DNA of 64,000 bases from Vibrio gelatinilyticus (GCF_022836845.1 NZ_JAJNNZ010000004.1:309406-373405); one strand, 5' to 3'. Positions 28,641 to 37,978 are shown, counted from the stretch's first letter. The notes: generated from the sequence alone by a model not told the origin. Program-made: numbers and translations.

Positions 28641-30568
28641 CCGGTTATTTCCTGCAAGCATTCATCTACTTGGTAGCCGCAGTTATTGCTGTCCCAATTG
28701 CCAAGAGGTTAGGTTTGGGCTCGGTGCTTGGCTACCTCATCGCCGGTGTGGTTATCGGCCCCATCATCGGTTTGGTTGGTGAAGAAACCACCACCATTCA
28801 ACATTTCGCTGAATTTGGCGTGGTTATGATGCTGTTCCTCGTCGGCTTAGAGCTTGAGCCTAAAATGCTTTGGGCAATGAGACATCGCTTAATGGGACTT
28901 GGGGGTTTTCAAGTGGGCGGAACCGCGGCTGTGGTGATGGGGATTGCAATCTTATTTGGACAAAACTGGAGCATAGCGCTGAGCATTGGCTTGATCTTCG
29001 CGCTGTCCTCAACGGCAATTGTACTGCAAACCTTTCATGAGAAAGGGCTCTCTAAAACTGAAGGTGGAAAAAATGCATTCTCAGTACTCTTGTTTCAAGA
29101 CATTGCCGTTATCCCTATGCTGGCCTTTATCCCTTTACTTGCTTTACCTGAATTGGTTGAAAAAGCACAATCAGCAGCAAACACTGTGGCAGAGCATCAC
29201 GACGAAATGAGTTTAGTTGCCGGCCTTCCTGGCTGGGCTTACGGCATCGTGATAACGCTATCTATTGCTGTCGTTGTGGTTGGAGGCCACTATCTAAGCC
29301 GTCCACTATTTCGCTTTGTCGCCTCTTCGGGACTCAGAGAAATATTCACCGCAACGGCATTAATGCTGGTGATTGGTATAGCCGCTTTGATGAGCCTAGT
29401 CGGGCTTTCTCCTGCCCTTGGTACATTTTTGGCCGGTGTTGTTCTTGCCAACAGTGAATTTAGACATGAGCTTGAATCCAATATAGACCCCTTTAAAGGC
29501 TTATTGCTTGGCCTATTCTTCATCACGGTTGGTGCTGGTATCAATTTTGGTATTTTGTTCAGCGATTTCTTCATTATGATCGGGCTCACTCTTGGTGTCA
29601 TGCTTATCAAGGCTGGGGTTCTGTATTGTCTGGCCATCGCTTTCAAAATACGTAACAGCGATCGCTGGCTATTCACCCTTAGCCTTGCTCAAGCTGGTGA
29701 GTTTGGCTTCGTGTTATTAAGCTTTTCGGTGCAAAACCACGTTATCCCGACAGAGATTGCTCAAACCCTTTCCCTCGTCGTCGCGCTATCTATGTTCTTA
29801 ACCCCTGGCCTATTTATCCTATTTGACAAAGTTATTTTGCCTAAGTTTGAGAAAGACAGTAATGACAGAGAAGCAGACGATGTCGATGAGGTCGGTACGG
29901 TTTTGATCGCCGGCATTGGGCGTTTTGGACAAATCATTAATCGTTTACTCGTAGCCAATGATGTGAATACCGTCGTTTTAGATATTCGTGCCGAGCAAGT
30001 CGACCTACTCAGGCAAATAGAAACCAAAGCCTACTTTGGTGATGCGACTCAGCCGGATATGCTACACACCGCCGGCATAGAAAATGTGAAACTGCTGGTT
30101 ATCGCCATCGATAATAGTGACTCTAGTGTTGAACTCGTCAAATACGTCAAGCACACCTACCCGCATGTGAAAATATTAGCCCGTGCTTACGATCGTGGTC
30201 ATAGTTATCGCCTAAGACAAGCAGGTGCCGACTATATCGAGTCAGAAACTTATCACTCAGCATTAGAGCTCGGCTCAAAAGCAATGCGCTGCCTAGGTTT
30301 TCACCCCTTCTTTGTCGAACAACAAAAAACCATCTACAAAACGATAGAAAATAAGCAGTCGGATACTTTGTATCAGGCGTGGAAAAACGTCGCAGAAGGC
30401 GAGCGATTTGATAATAACTATCGTGAGCTGTTCATGGAGTTAGAGGATTTGATACAAGATGCAATGAAGGTCGATCGCAACGACAAACACTCCAGAGAAC
30501 GAGGCTGGACACCACCACCAAAGGGATATGCCGACAACGTTCATCAAACTGATCAGCCGAAAGAGTAG
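28637..30568 (+). CDS. kefB: Glutathione-gated K+/H+ antiporter (KefB-like)
   Basis: The 643-residue protein has about 12 membrane helices of the CPA2 antiporter family in the first 390 residues, with the loop LANSEFRHELESNIDPFKGLLLG that carries regulatory acidic residues in KefB/KefC. A cytosolic RCK/KTN domain follows with a nucleotide-binding motif IAGIGRFGQIINRLL near 430 and a C-terminal extension rich in charged residues. It exports potassium to acidify the cytoplasm when electrophile-glutathione adducts appear. It is coupled to the upstream oxidoreductase gene. Confidence 0.92.
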   Translation: MTGYFLQAFIYLVAAVIAVPIAKRLGLGSVLGYLIAGVVIGPIIGLVGEETTTIQHFAEFGVVMMLFLVGLELEPKMLWAMRHRLMGLGGFQVGGTAAVVMGIAILFGQNWSIALSIGLIFALSSTAIVLQTFHEKGLSKTEGGKNAFSVLLFQDIAVIPMLAFIPLLALPELVEKAQSAANTVAEHHDEMSLVAGLPGWAYGIVITLSIAVVVVGGHYLSRPLFRFVASSGLREIFTATALMLVIGIAALMSLVGLSPALGTFLAGVVLANSEFRHELESNIDPFKGLLLGLFFITVGAGINFGILFSDFFIMIGLTLGVMLIKAGVLYCLAIAFKIRNSDRWLFTLSLAQAGEFGFVLLSFSVQNHVIPTEIAQTLSLVVALSMFLTPGLFILFDKVILPKFEKDSNDREADDVDEVGTVLIAGIGRFGQIINRLLVANDVNTVVLDIRAEQVDLLRQIETKAYFGDATQPDMLHTAGIENVKLLVIAIDNSDSSVELVKYVKHTYPHVKILARAYDRGHSYRLRQAGADYIESETYHSALELGSKAMRCLGFHPFFVEQQKTIYKTIENKQSDTLYQAWKNVAEGERFDNNYRELFMELEDLIQDAMKVDRNDKHSRERGWTPPPKGYADNVHQTDQPKE

Positions 30569-30617
30569 GTTCGTACTGGTCTAAGTTCATGATGAAACGT
30601 ACAATGCCAAAATCAGT

Positions 30618-30660
30618 CAGTAATGTTTGCGCATTAACGCGCACGATTACTGTTCATTCT
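30618..30660 (+). terminator. Hairpin after kefB
   Basis: Two nested inverted repeats, CAGTAAT/ATTACTG (30618-30624, 30646-30652) and TGCGC/GCGCA (30628-30632, 30639-30643), are followed by TTCATTCTTTTG. It would end the kef transcript. Confidence 0.6.
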
Positions 30661-30679
30661 TTTGTGTTTGGAAATCCCT

Positions 30680-31993
30680 TTGACTAACGATACTCGCAAG
30701 CTTGCCAAACAATTATTTCACATGACGTGGCCAATGTTGTTTGGCGTGTTGTCGTTAATGAGCTTCCAACTGGTAGACAGTGCTTTTATCGGTCAACTTG
30801 GTGTATTACCCCTTGCAGCACAAGGCTTTACCTTACCAATGCAAATGGTGATCATCGGTATTCAGGTAGGTTTAGGCATTGCAACCACGGCAATTATTTC
30901 ACGGGCAATAGGTGCAGGAAATTCAACTTACGCAAAACAACTTGGCGGGGTCATTCTTCTTTTTGGCAGCTTAGGTATTGGCATCATCACCCTGCTCATA
31001 TGGTTACTCCGTTACCAAATCCTTGCACTTCTCAGTGCCCCCGATACGATTTACCCCGTCATCGATAGTTATTGGCCATATTGGTTAGTCAGTGCGTGGG
31101 TGGGCGCAGTACTTTATTTTTATTACAGCGTCTGTCGCTCTAACGGTAATACCATGCTGCCTGGAGCAATGATGGTCGTGACTAGTGTGATTAACCTATT
31201 GCTGGATCCGCTCTTTATCTTCACTCTCGATCTCGGCATCAATGGAGCGGCTATCGCAACCATTGTCTCGTTTTCTCTTGGTATCGTAATTGTCGCACCC
31301 AAGGTAATCACAAAACATTGGGCAAGCTTTGATTGGCAAGGGCTCGATTTAAAGGCCAGTTTAAAGTCAATTGGCCATATCATGGGCCCCGCGATGATAA
31401 GTCAATTATTGCCACCGCTATCATCTATGCTGGCCACTAAGCTCATCGCCTCCTATGGAGCAGCGGCAGTTGCAGCATGGGCATTGGCGTCGCGTGTTGA
31501 ATTCTTCTCTATCGTGACGGTGTTAGCACTGACCATGTCAATGCCACCTATGATTGGCAAGCTTTTAGGAGCCCAGAATTTTTCGGATATTCATCGATTA
31601 ATCAAAATCGCTGTCGTGTATATCTTGGGCTTTCAAGCTGTTGTCGCACTGATCTCTTACCTATTTGCTACACCACTTGCTGCAGTAATGACAAGTGATA
31701 GCAATGTTGAGTATATCTTGAGCTATCACCTTGCACTTGTCCCTTTTAGCCTGGGGCCACTCGGCGTTTGTATGCTAATGGTATCAACCACAAATGCACT
31801 TGGAAAACCGCTGTCAGCACTGACAATATCGGCCTTGCGACTGTTTGTGTTCTTTCTTCCTTGTTTATGGTTAGGAGCACAGTGGTTCGACATCGAGGGT
31901 ATTTTTGTGGGTGCATTTATTGGAAACATAGCGGCAGGGATTATGGCCTGGTTACTCTACCGCAAGGCAATGAAACAACTCAATCGGGCTTGA
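30680..31993 (+). CDS. MATE family efflux transporter
   Basis: The start is uncertain: no ATG precedes the first helix, and I chose the TTG at 30680 because GGAAA lies seven bases before it; a TTG at 30662 is also open. The product of about 437 residues has twelve hydrophobic helices and the MATE signatures MTWPMLFGVLSLMSFQLVDS and AIISRAIGAGN, repeated in the second half as is usual. Such proteins export cationic drugs using Na+ or H+. The subgroup resembles DinF-like or NorM-like Vibrio transporters; the substrate is unknown. Confidence 0.85.
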   Translation: MTNDTRKLAKQLFHMTWPMLFGVLSLMSFQLVDSAFIGQLGVLPLAAQGFTLPMQMVIIGIQVGLGIATTAIISRAIGAGNSTYAKQLGGVILLFGSLGIGIITLLIWLLRYQILALLSAPDTIYPVIDSYWPYWLVSAWVGAVLYFYYSVCRSNGNTMLPGAMMVVTSVINLLLDPLFIFTLDLGINGAAIATIVSFSLGIVIVAPKVITKHWASFDWQGLDLKASLKSIGHIMGPAMISQLLPPLSSMLATKLIASYGAAAVAAWALASRVEFFSIVTVLALTMSMPPMIGKLLGAQNFSDIHRLIKIAVVYILGFQAVVALISYLFATPLAAVMTSDSNVEYILSYHLALVPFSLGPLGVCMLMVSTTNALGKPLSALTISALRLFVFFLPCLWLGAQWFDIEGIFVGAFIGNIAAGIMAWLLYRKAMKQLNRA

Positions 31994-32017
31994 TAGGAAG
32001 AGCCGATCACCACCTCG

Positions 32018-32524
32018 TTACGAAACCCATTTTTGTAAAAGCTCTGGTAACTCATTTAGGCTGGAGATCGAATCAACATGTTTTACACCCCGTGAGCCTG
32101 AGTGGTTTAGCCAAATGGCATTAAGCCCAGACTCTAAAGCTGAGGCTATATCCTTTTCGTAGTTATCACCGATCATCGTCAGTGTGTGAGGTGCACAGTC
32201 TAGTTTCTTGGCAATCGCTTGATAAAAGGGCTTTGTTCCCTTGCTTAAACCCAAATTGTCATAGCAAAAATAACCGCTAATAAACACATCAAGTCCAACT
32301 CTTTTAAACGCTTCTCGAATCTCTGACTCATTGGAGTCTTGAGCGCTGGTCGCAATGTAGATCGGGTATCTCTTCGCCAGAATTTGAAGTGTTTCTAGCG
32401 CGAAGGGACACGCCTCAACACAAGGCCAGTCTTTCATTTTTCCTTGCTCATGACCAAAATCCATCATCAAAGTATTACCCCAGTCAAACAACAACGCGTT
32501 GCTGACAACCTTACTCGCTATCAT
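32018..32524 (-). CDS. HAD family hydrolase
   Basis: The 168-residue protein has HAD motif I as LLFDWGNTLMM (nucleophile Asp in FDWGNT), motif II Ser/Thr in YIATSAQ, Lys in the SKGTKPF segment and motif IV MIGDNYEKDI. This is a small phosphatase of the phosphoglycolate phosphatase-like class. The substrate is unknown. A GAAGGG ribosome site precedes the ATG. It begins a long run of minus-strand accessory genes that continues to about 54 kb. Confidence 0.82.
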   Translation of the reverse strand: MIASKVVSNALLFDWGNTLMMDFGHEQGKMKDWPCVEACPFALETLQILAKRYPIYIATSAQDSNESEIREAFKRVGLDVFISGYFCYDNLGLSKGTKPFYQAIAKKLDCAPHTLTMIGDNYEKDIASALESGLNAIWLNHSGSRGVKHVDSISSLNELPELLQKWVS

Positions 32525-32542
32525 TATTTTCTACCCTTCTAT

Positions 32543-32914
32543 TCATTCCGATAAATAAGTCCAGCTACGAGCACCATCAAATCTCCGCTGAGGAATATTC
32601 GCCAACTGACTTGGGTTGTCCATACGGAAATTGATCGCAACTTTCTGTATTGGCGAAAGCGACGTTGAAGTGTAATGGGTAACACAGCCGCATTGTCGGC
32701 AATGATGAAAGTCAATGTAGCCATCTCCCCATTGATAAGTCTTGCTCGATGTTGTTTTGCTGCTTACAACCACCTCGTCAGGTTGGTAATAACCCCACAA
32801 TGCTGCATAGCGGTGGCATATTGAACAGTTACAACTGGTCAGCGATTCTGGGTACTTATTGAAACTTAACGTGATATTGCCGCAATGGCACTGAACTTGA
32901 TGTTTATGACTCAT
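32543..32914 (-). CDS. GFA family (CENP-V/glutathione-dependent formaldehyde-activating) protein
   Basis: The 123-residue protein has zinc-binding Cys pairs CHCGNI, CNCSICHRY and HHCRQCGCVTHY, the pattern of the Gfa/CENP-V fold. YQWGDGYIDFHHC is also typical. Family members are named for proposed glutathione-formaldehyde adduct formation, but most copies, including small ones like this, are uncharacterised. It lies 19 bases upstream of the HAD gene and may be co-transcribed. Confidence 0.82.
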   Translation of the reverse strand: MSHKHQVQCHCGNITLSFNKYPESLTSCNCSICHRYAALWGYYQPDEVVVSSKTTSSKTYQWGDGYIDFHHCRQCGCVTHYTSTSLSPIQKVAINFRMDNPSQLANIPQRRFDGARSWTYLSE

Positions 32915-32945
32915 TCATTTCTCTATTTGTATGCAATTTCGCTGC

Positions 32946-33575
32946 TTAATAAACCACAAGGCTTATTGCAATAAACAACATGATCAATCCAACAATGCCT
33001 TCGAGTACTTTCCAAGCTTGAGGTCTATGGAATAAAGGTGTTAACAATTTCGCTCCGTAACCAAGGGAGAAAAAGAACACGAAAGATGCCGTTATAGCGC
33101 CTAAGCCAAATGACAACTGATTTGGCGCGTACTGTGTAGAAATAGAGCCTAGTAACACAATTGTATCTAAGTAAACATGGGGGTTTAGCCACGTCAGTGC
33201 AAGGCAAATTAGAAGCGTATGAGTCAGCCCCTTTGTCGTATCACCATGAGGATCGAGCTGGTGATCTTGTTTCAATACCGATCGGAGGTTTTGATAACTA
33301 TAGAAAAAAAGAAATGCAGCTCCAAAGTAACGAGCGACAAACTCCACTTGAGGGTAAGTGTTGATTATCGCGCCAAAACCGCTTACTCCCGCTGCAATCA
33401 ATAAGGCATCAGAGACAGCGCAAACCAGGCAAACCCATAACACGAAATGCCGTTTTAACCCTTGCTTCAAAACAAAGGCATTTTGGGCGCCAATCGCCAG
33501 AATAAGGGAAAGACCTAATGAAAAGCCCGTTGTGAATACAGTAAAATCCAATTGTTCACCCACAGTGATATCCAT
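32946..33575 (-). CDS. argO: LysE/ArgO family amino acid exporter
   Basis: The 209-residue protein has six hydrophobic helices and the LysE family motif GFSLGLSLILAIGAQNAFVLKQGL at the N-terminus, with LTWLNPHVYLDTIVLLGS in the middle; the N-P-H-x-Y-x-D block is characteristic of the ArgO/LysE branch that exports basic amino acids. It probably exports arginine or lysine from the cytoplasm. The usual regulator gene argP/lysG is not adjacent, and I cannot see its binding site. Confidence 0.82.
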   Translation of the reverse strand: MDITVGEQLDFTVFTTGFSLGLSLILAIGAQNAFVLKQGLKRHFVLWVCLVCAVSDALLIAAGVSGFGAIINTYPQVEFVARYFGAAFLFFYSYQNLRSVLKQDHQLDPHGDTTKGLTHTLLICLALTWLNPHVYLDTIVLLGSISTQYAPNQLSFGLGAITASFVFFFSLGYGAKLLTPLFHRPQAWKVLEGIVGLIMLFIAISLVVY

Positions 33576-33620
33576 TTCACATGTCGTTTTCTAACGCAAA
33601 GGCATCAGAGTTTCAAGTAG

Positions 33621-33809
33621 TTACTCATTTTCATGCCGAAGTGATACATAAACATCGTCATTCTCAACCGCTACATCAAAAACAATGGGGCGACAGCACA
33701 CTTCGCAATCTTCAATATATTCCTGATGTTCGACAGAGCAATCTAAAATCGCATCAAACGCCTCACCACAATAAGGGCAATTTACTCGCCATACTTTAGA
33801 TAACTCCAT
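33621..33809 (-). CDS. CPXCG-motif cysteine-rich protein
   Basis: The 62-residue protein has a zinc-ribbon-like pair, VNCPYCGEAF and CEVCCRPI, and the acidic tail VENDDVYVSLRHENE. It is a typical member of the CPXCG-motif cysteine-rich protein family, widespread in gammaproteobacteria and of unknown function. It stands alone between argO and arfB. Confidence 0.85.
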   Translation of the reverse strand: MELSKVWRVNCPYCGEAFDAILDCSVEHQEYIEDCEVCCRPIVFDVAVENDDVYVSLRHENE

Positions 33810-33913
33810 GATTTTCCCTTACCGTTTGGCTAACACAAAGACTGTATTAATAAGTAGCTTGTTTTTAGCGATAGTCTAGAAAGCGATGATGGTTCGTTGA
33901 GTTAACCTTTGCT

Positions 33914-34324
33914 TTACCGCATTTTTCCTCTTAGTGATTTTTTGTCACCTGTTCGCTTTTTCCCTTCAATTCTTCGCCTTTGAGAGGCGCGCGTGGGCTT
34001 AGTCGCTAGGCGTTTTTTCTGCGTTACCATCGCACCGACAATCATCTCCTTGAGACGCTGCAATGCCTCTTCCCGATTTTTTTCCTGAGTTCGATGAGTC
34101 TGCGCTTTAATCACTATCACACCATCTTTATTGATGCGGCTATCCGACAGCGCTAACAGCTTTTCTTTGTAGATCGCAGGCAATGAGGAGCGTTTGACAT
34201 CAAAGCGAAGGTGGATAGCAGACGACACCTTGTTAACGTTTTGTCCCCCACTGCCCATAGCGCGAATGGCATTGAGTTCGATTTCCCAGTCAGCGATAGT
34301 GACTGTATTCGATATTTGAAGCAT
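33914..34324 (-). CDS. arfB: Alternative ribosome-rescue factor B
   Basis: The 136-residue protein has the release-factor GGQ motif in AMGSGGQNVNKVSS near residues 23-36 and a highly basic C-terminal tail after residue 100 (KKRLATKPTRASQRRR and GKMR). This is the exact plan of ArfB/YaeJ: the tail enters the empty mRNA channel of stalled ribosomes and the GGQ loop hydrolyses peptidyl-tRNA. The length is normal. It is encoded next to small accessory genes on the same strand. Confidence 0.93.
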   Translation of the reverse strand: MLQISNTVTIADWEIELNAIRAMGSGGQNVNKVSSAIHLRFDVKRSSLPAIYKEKLLALSDSRINKDGVIVIKAQTHRTQEKNREEALQRLKEMIVGAMVTQKKRLATKPTRASQRRRIEGKKRTGDKKSLRGKMR

Positions 34325-34400
34325 ATAATTTGAATTAACTCTAACGACATTGTGTGTTTATTTCATCAGCAAGTACCGTGAAAACCCAACAACGTATTAA

Positions 34401-34610
34401 CTAGTAACGCCCCATACCGTGGAAAATGCCTCCGAAGATCGCTCCAATAATTCCAAAGAATATTGAGAACAAAATCATGGCAGGTATCGAAGCGATAGCG
34501 AATTTTAAGATGAATACTACCATAGAAAAGAACGGCATTTTGATATCCACTACCGTCACTTCCTGTTTACCCATATTGCTGTGGTTATTTTCTGTCTTTA
34601 TTTCGGTCAT
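34401..34610 (-). CDS. Small membrane protein, unknown
   Basis: The 69-residue protein has a polar N-terminus and one or two hydrophobic segments, ending in a Gly-rich stretch IFGIIGAIFGGIFHGMGRY. I do not recognise a family. Its start overlaps the stop of the phosphotransferase gene by four bases, which supports real translation and coupling. The glycine-rich helix suggests tight membrane packing. Confidence 0.6.
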   Translation of the reverse strand: MTEIKTENNHSNMGKQEVTVVDIKMPFFSMVVFILKFAIASIPAMILFSIFFGIIGAIFGGIFHGMGRY

Positions 34611-35389
34611 AGTACAACCCCTTTCGTTATCTGTTCGTTGTGATGATGCAGGTAATCAATGTCGGCCATATAGCCAAGATGGTGTCCCGACTCTATATTT
34701 CTAATAAACTGTGGATCCCCAGACTCTGCTTGAGCCGTCATAAAATCGATTAGCGCCTCTAAGCGACATATCATGGTATCCACCAAGATTTCTCTTTGGT
34801 CATTTCCAACTTGGTACGCATTGCAGTAGAGCTTGGCTCGATAGATTTGTTGGTTAATGTCACCCAAGCTATCTGCTTTATGGGTCTTAAACGGTGCCCA
34901 GCAATATATTGAATACGCAATATCCCAAATTCTTGGCCCAGGGTGTATGGTGTCAAAATCAAATATCCCTATCGCCTTAGCCCCTTTAAATGCCAGATTA
35001 TACGGCGCCAAATCACTGTGGCAGATGACTTCAACGGGTTCTCGAGTCGGAAGCATCCACGAAGCTCCTTCAAGTGAGTGGCTTTTTAAAAACTCGACAC
35101 TGCTGTCGTGTAACTTGCGTTGTAAAGAGGCACAAGAAACTAAAGCCTCTAGCGAAGCATAATCGCCAACGAGGGGATAATTGGTTGTCTCGCCCTGTAC
35201 ATAAGTTAAGTACTCGAATGATTCATCGCTGCCAATGACCTCAGGCGTAACTAACTCTCCCTGCTGAGCCAAATGACGAAGAAATTGATGCACACTGCTA
35301 CTCCACGGAGCGATAGGCCGTGTGACAACATCACCTTTTATCTGAACGTTATTCAAACAATACTCTCTTTCACTTCTATCAGTGGTCAT
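34607..35389 (-). CDS. APH family phosphotransferase
   Basis: The 260-residue protein has the kinase catalytic loop CHSDLAPYNLAF (HxDxxxxN) and the metal motif GIFDFDTIHPGPRIWDIAY typical of aminoglycoside phosphotransferase/choline kinase-like enzymes. Substrates of such stand-alone members range from antibiotics to small metabolites; nothing in the context narrows it. It should not be called a resistance gene without data. It overlaps the small membrane protein gene. Confidence 0.82.
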   Translation of the reverse strand: MTTDRSEREYCLNNVQIKGDVVTRPIAPWSSSVHQFLRHLAQQGELVTPEVIGSDESFEYLTYVQGETTNYPLVGDYASLEALVSCASLQRKLHDSSVEFLKSHSLEGASWMLPTREPVEVICHSDLAPYNLAFKGAKAIGIFDFDTIHPGPRIWDIAYSIYCWAPFKTHKADSLGDINQQIYRAKLYCNAYQVGNDQREILVDTMICRLEALIDFMTAQAESGDPQFIRNIESGHHLGYMADIDYLHHHNEQITKGVVL

Positions 35390-35402
35390 GTACGAGTAAC
35401 TA

Positions 35403-35831
35403 TCAGTCTATGACTAAGCTACCATCATCATTAAATTCCCAGCAATCACCGAACGCGACTTCCCAAAGATACCCATCGGGATCTGAAAAATAACCGCTGT
35501 AGCCTCCCCAGAATACATCTTGTGCCGGCTTTTCTAATTGACCACCCGCTTTCACCGCGAGTTGCAAAATGGCATCCACTTCGTCCTTACTGCGAGTATT
35601 ATGTGCAAGTGTGATACCAGAAAAACCGGGCGCTTTACCCACAAAATCGGGAGAGACATCTTCCGATAATGCCTTAATCGGATATAAAGCAAGACAAACG
35701 CCGGCAGTTTTGAAGAAAATAATTCCGTCTTGCGGCGTCTTAGAGCTTTCAAATCCTAAATCCGAATAAAACTGAAATGAACGTTCTAAGTTCTCTACGC
35801 CTAGCGTGATAATACTGACTCGTGGTTCCAT
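35403..35831 (-). CDS. VOC family protein (glyoxalase/bleomycin resistance fold)
   Basis: The 142-residue protein starts MEPRVSIITLGVENLERSFQFY and ends with FSDPDGYLWEVAF, the first and last beta-alpha-beta signatures of the vicinal oxygen chelate fold, with metal ligand candidates Glu in WEV and residues near GITLAHN. It is a single polypeptide with two modules. Members are dioxygenases, isomerases or drug binders; the substrate is unknown. Confidence 0.85.
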   Translation of the reverse strand: MEPRVSIITLGVENLERSFQFYSDLGFESSKTPQDGIIFFKTAGVCLALYPIKALSEDVSPDFVGKAPGFSGITLAHNTRSKDEVDAILQLAVKAGGQLEKPAQDVFWGGYSGYFSDPDGYLWEVAFGDCWEFNDDGSLVID

Positions 35832-35844
35832 GAATGCACCTTAA

Positions 35845-36144
35845 TTAATTGTTTGATTCACTCGTATATGAACGCTCTACTTTTACCACATCCACACTAT
35901 ACGAGCTGTACCATTTGAGCTTCCCTAGTCTCTGTACCGCTTGATGTTGTTCATCGTCGTGCCAGGCTTTAATGTCTTCTTTGGACTTCCAATAGGATAC
36001 GGCGACCTCTTGGTCACCCTCCGTTGTCGCCACAAAATCGACACAATTGTATAGAGAAAAGGCTCTGTCTCGCATACTTGCTGCCAATTCCAAATACTCA
36101 CTATCGAGTTGCTTGATGGTCGCTTTAAAAATCACCGCGTACAT
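35845..36144 (-). CDS. ABM-type heme-degrading/monooxygenase fold protein
   Basis: The 99-residue protein fits the dimeric alpha-beta barrel, antibiotic biosynthesis monooxygenase (ABM) type: MYAVIFKATIKQLDSEYLEL, VATTEGDQEVAVSYWKSKEDIKAWH. The YWKSKEDIKAWHDDEQHQ segment is typical. An AAGGATG ribosome site precedes the ATG. No substrate can be predicted. It is followed 13 bases later by the VOC gene. Confidence 0.8.
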   Translation of the reverse strand: MYAVIFKATIKQLDSEYLELAASMRDRAFSLYNCVDFVATTEGDQEVAVSYWKSKEDIKAWHDDEQHQAVQRLGKLKWYSSYSVDVVKVERSYTSESNN

Positions 36145-36179
36145 TGTGCATCCTTGCTCATGTTAATTTACCGTTTGCG

Positions 36180-36734
36180 TTACGCTTTTATTACGACATT
36201 GATGAGGCGCTGCGCCAAATAATCGGCTGTTGCGGCATCGCTCGGGTCAAGCTCGCCATTCGGGCTCCATGCCGTCACCCCAAGTTGGCACCCTAATCGA
36301 TTTACCCCTTTGTCATTGAAGCCACAAGCCGAATCAAGCCCAACCCACAGCATGCCATGCTGTGTTGCCAAAATTTGCATATAAGATAAGGTCGATGTTT
36401 GATCGCCATTGGCCGCTGAGCCACACGTTATCCCTGCCGCATAGACATTGGCTAGCTCTTGCTCTGCCCAAAGTTCACTCGTCGCATCAGCAAATGCTTT
36501 AAACTGTGCGGACACTGACCCCATATAGGTTGGCGACGCAAATACAATCACATCATAGCTGGGTAAACTGCGGATAAAAGCGTCATTTTGAAATCGTCCT
36601 TCAACAATATCACTGCCTAGAATCGAGAAAAGCGTAATATCACACTCTGGTTCTTGCGCTAACCGATCTCTAAGGGCCATCACCAGCTTTGAAGTAATAT
36701 CAGTCTTGGAGAAATAGACAACCAGAGCCTTCAC
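36180..36734 (-). CDS. Flavodoxin-family NAD(P)H-dependent oxidoreductase
   Basis: The start is GTG at 36734, overlapping the upstream acetyltransferase stop by four bases. The 184-residue protein has the flavodoxin FMN loop VVYFSKTDIT at the N-terminus, VIVFASPTYMGSVSAQFKAF and GITCGSAANGDQTSTLSYMQ, typical of WrbA-like and related NADPH-dependent FMN reductases. It would reduce quinones, iron or nitro compounds. Confidence 0.82.
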   Translation of the reverse strand: MKALVVYFSKTDITSKLVMALRDRLAQEPECDITLFSILGSDIVEGRFQNDAFIRSLPSYDVIVFASPTYMGSVSAQFKAFADATSELWAEQELANVYAAGITCGSAANGDQTSTLSYMQILATQHGMLWVGLDSACGFNDKGVNRLGCQLGVTAWSPNGELDPSDAATADYLAQRLINVVIKA

Positions 36735-37276
36735 TGCGTTTCTCCTTGCACGCGGCGAATACCATATACGGCATGATCGACAATCCGTCCGTTTAGATTC
36801 TCAGCATTGGTAATAATCCCTTCCAATGTTAGACCTGCGCGTTCACACACTCTGCGGCTCGCCTGATTTTCCACAGCGGCTGAAATTTGAACCTTTTGCA
36901 TATCCAATTCTGTAAAAGCGTATCGAATAAGGGCATCTACGATCCGAGAAACGATTCCCTTACCGCGATATTCCTCACCGAGCCAATAACCGATTTCAAC
37001 CTTCTTCAGTTGATGATTAATACTGTTAAAGCTTACATTACCGACAATTTGGTTCTGATAGACAATTGCGCAGGTCATCGACTTACCATCAGCGTAGTCG
37101 CGCAGTGATTGAGTAATGAATTTCGCAAAGAAGTCTGCCGAATCTGCATGTATTGGCCAAGCCAGCCATTGGCTCAAAGAATCTTTTTGATGCTCTACAA
37201 TATTCCAGTATCGTGGTGCAAAAGAGAGTTGCACTAGGGCAAGCTTAATTTCGTCATCCACTTCCATAGTGAACAT
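36731..37276 (-). CDS. GNAT family acetyltransferase, RimJ/RimL type
   Basis: The 181-residue protein has motif A in GEEYRGKGIVSRIVDAL and C-terminal NQASRRVCERAGLTLEG, typical of the ribosomal-protein-type (RimJ/L) GNATs. The order of Y-x-G-E-x-Y-R-G-K-G-I is clear. It is coupled to the flavodoxin-family gene downstream. The substrate may be a protein N-terminus or a small amine. Confidence 0.82.
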   Translation of the reverse strand: MFTMEVDDEIKLALVQLSFAPRYWNIVEHQKDSLSQWLAWPIHADSADFFAKFITQSLRDYADGKSMTCAIVYQNQIVGNVSFNSINHQLKKVEIGYWLGEEYRGKGIVSRIVDALIRYAFTELDMQKVQISAAVENQASRRVCERAGLTLEGIITNAENLNGRIVDHAVYGIRRVQGETQ

Positions 37277-37385
37277 AGTGTGAGTCCTTAATTTCTAAAT
37301 TGAAATCATCCTCTCGTCAGCGAGGAAAACTTTGTCATTCTTGTGACGGCAACTCGCCACTATTGAATCTATCTAATTATCACGT

Positions 37386-37970
37386 TTACTCTTCAAAAAT
37401 CCCTCGCTCAGCGGCAAGTGTCAGCTGCCTTTCGAGCTCTTGCCAAACATCTGGCAAAACAGCCGAAATCCGGGCGCTATTTAAAGCAAGAACTTGCTCT
37501 TTGGAGATTTGATGTTTGTTCCAACTATGTCCACCACCATTAAGGTTATGTAATAGTGGTGGAATTCGATCGACAGCTTTGGCAAAGACCGCATCCGATG
37601 TCTTCCCTTGTTCAAACTCTCGCCACAAGGCCAAATACTCCTGCTGACTAGCAGACGGCAATATTGATAACAACCGTACTATGCCGGCCTCTTCTTTGAG
37701 TTTATTCTCTACAGTTTCACTGGCATAGATAATGGTATCGCCCGCATCAATTTCGCCGAGATCATGAATCAACAACATCTTGATGACACGGTTAATATCA
37801 ATATCGAGCTTAGCGTAATCCTTAAGCATCAGTGCTGACAGGCAGACATGCCAACTGTGCTCTGCCGAGTTCTCATATCGATCCAACCCTACTGGTTTGG
37901 TTTTTCGAATTACCGCTTTAAGTTGCTCAACTTCAACGATGAAGCTGAGCACGTTAGCCACACCCTGCAT
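37386..37970 (-). CDS. HD-domain phosphohydrolase (YfbR-like)
   Basis: The 194-residue protein has the HD signature with His in NSAEHSWHVCLSA and the HD pair in LLIHDLGEIDAGDTI, plus Asp in KAVDRIPPLLHNL. This arrangement belongs to the HD_3/YfbR-like 5'-deoxynucleotidase group. It would hydrolyse a nucleotide monophosphate. A GAGGCC ribosome-like site precedes the ATG. It is nine bases downstream of the next acetyltransferase gene, so they are probably one transcript. Confidence 0.82.
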   Translation of the reverse strand: MQGVANVLSFIVEVEQLKAVIRKTKPVGLDRYENSAEHSWHVCLSALMLKDYAKLDIDINRVIKMLLIHDLGEIDAGDTIIYASETVENKLKEEAGIVRLLSILPSASQQEYLALWREFEQGKTSDAVFAKAVDRIPPLLHNLNGGGHSWNKHQISKEQVLALNSARISAVLPDVWQELERQLTLAAERGIFEE

Positions 37971-37978
37971 TCTGGCCT

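Noticed and set aside
34607..35389. Aminoglycoside resistance gene
   Set aside because: It has only the general APH kinase motifs; specificity for antibiotics cannot be inferred.
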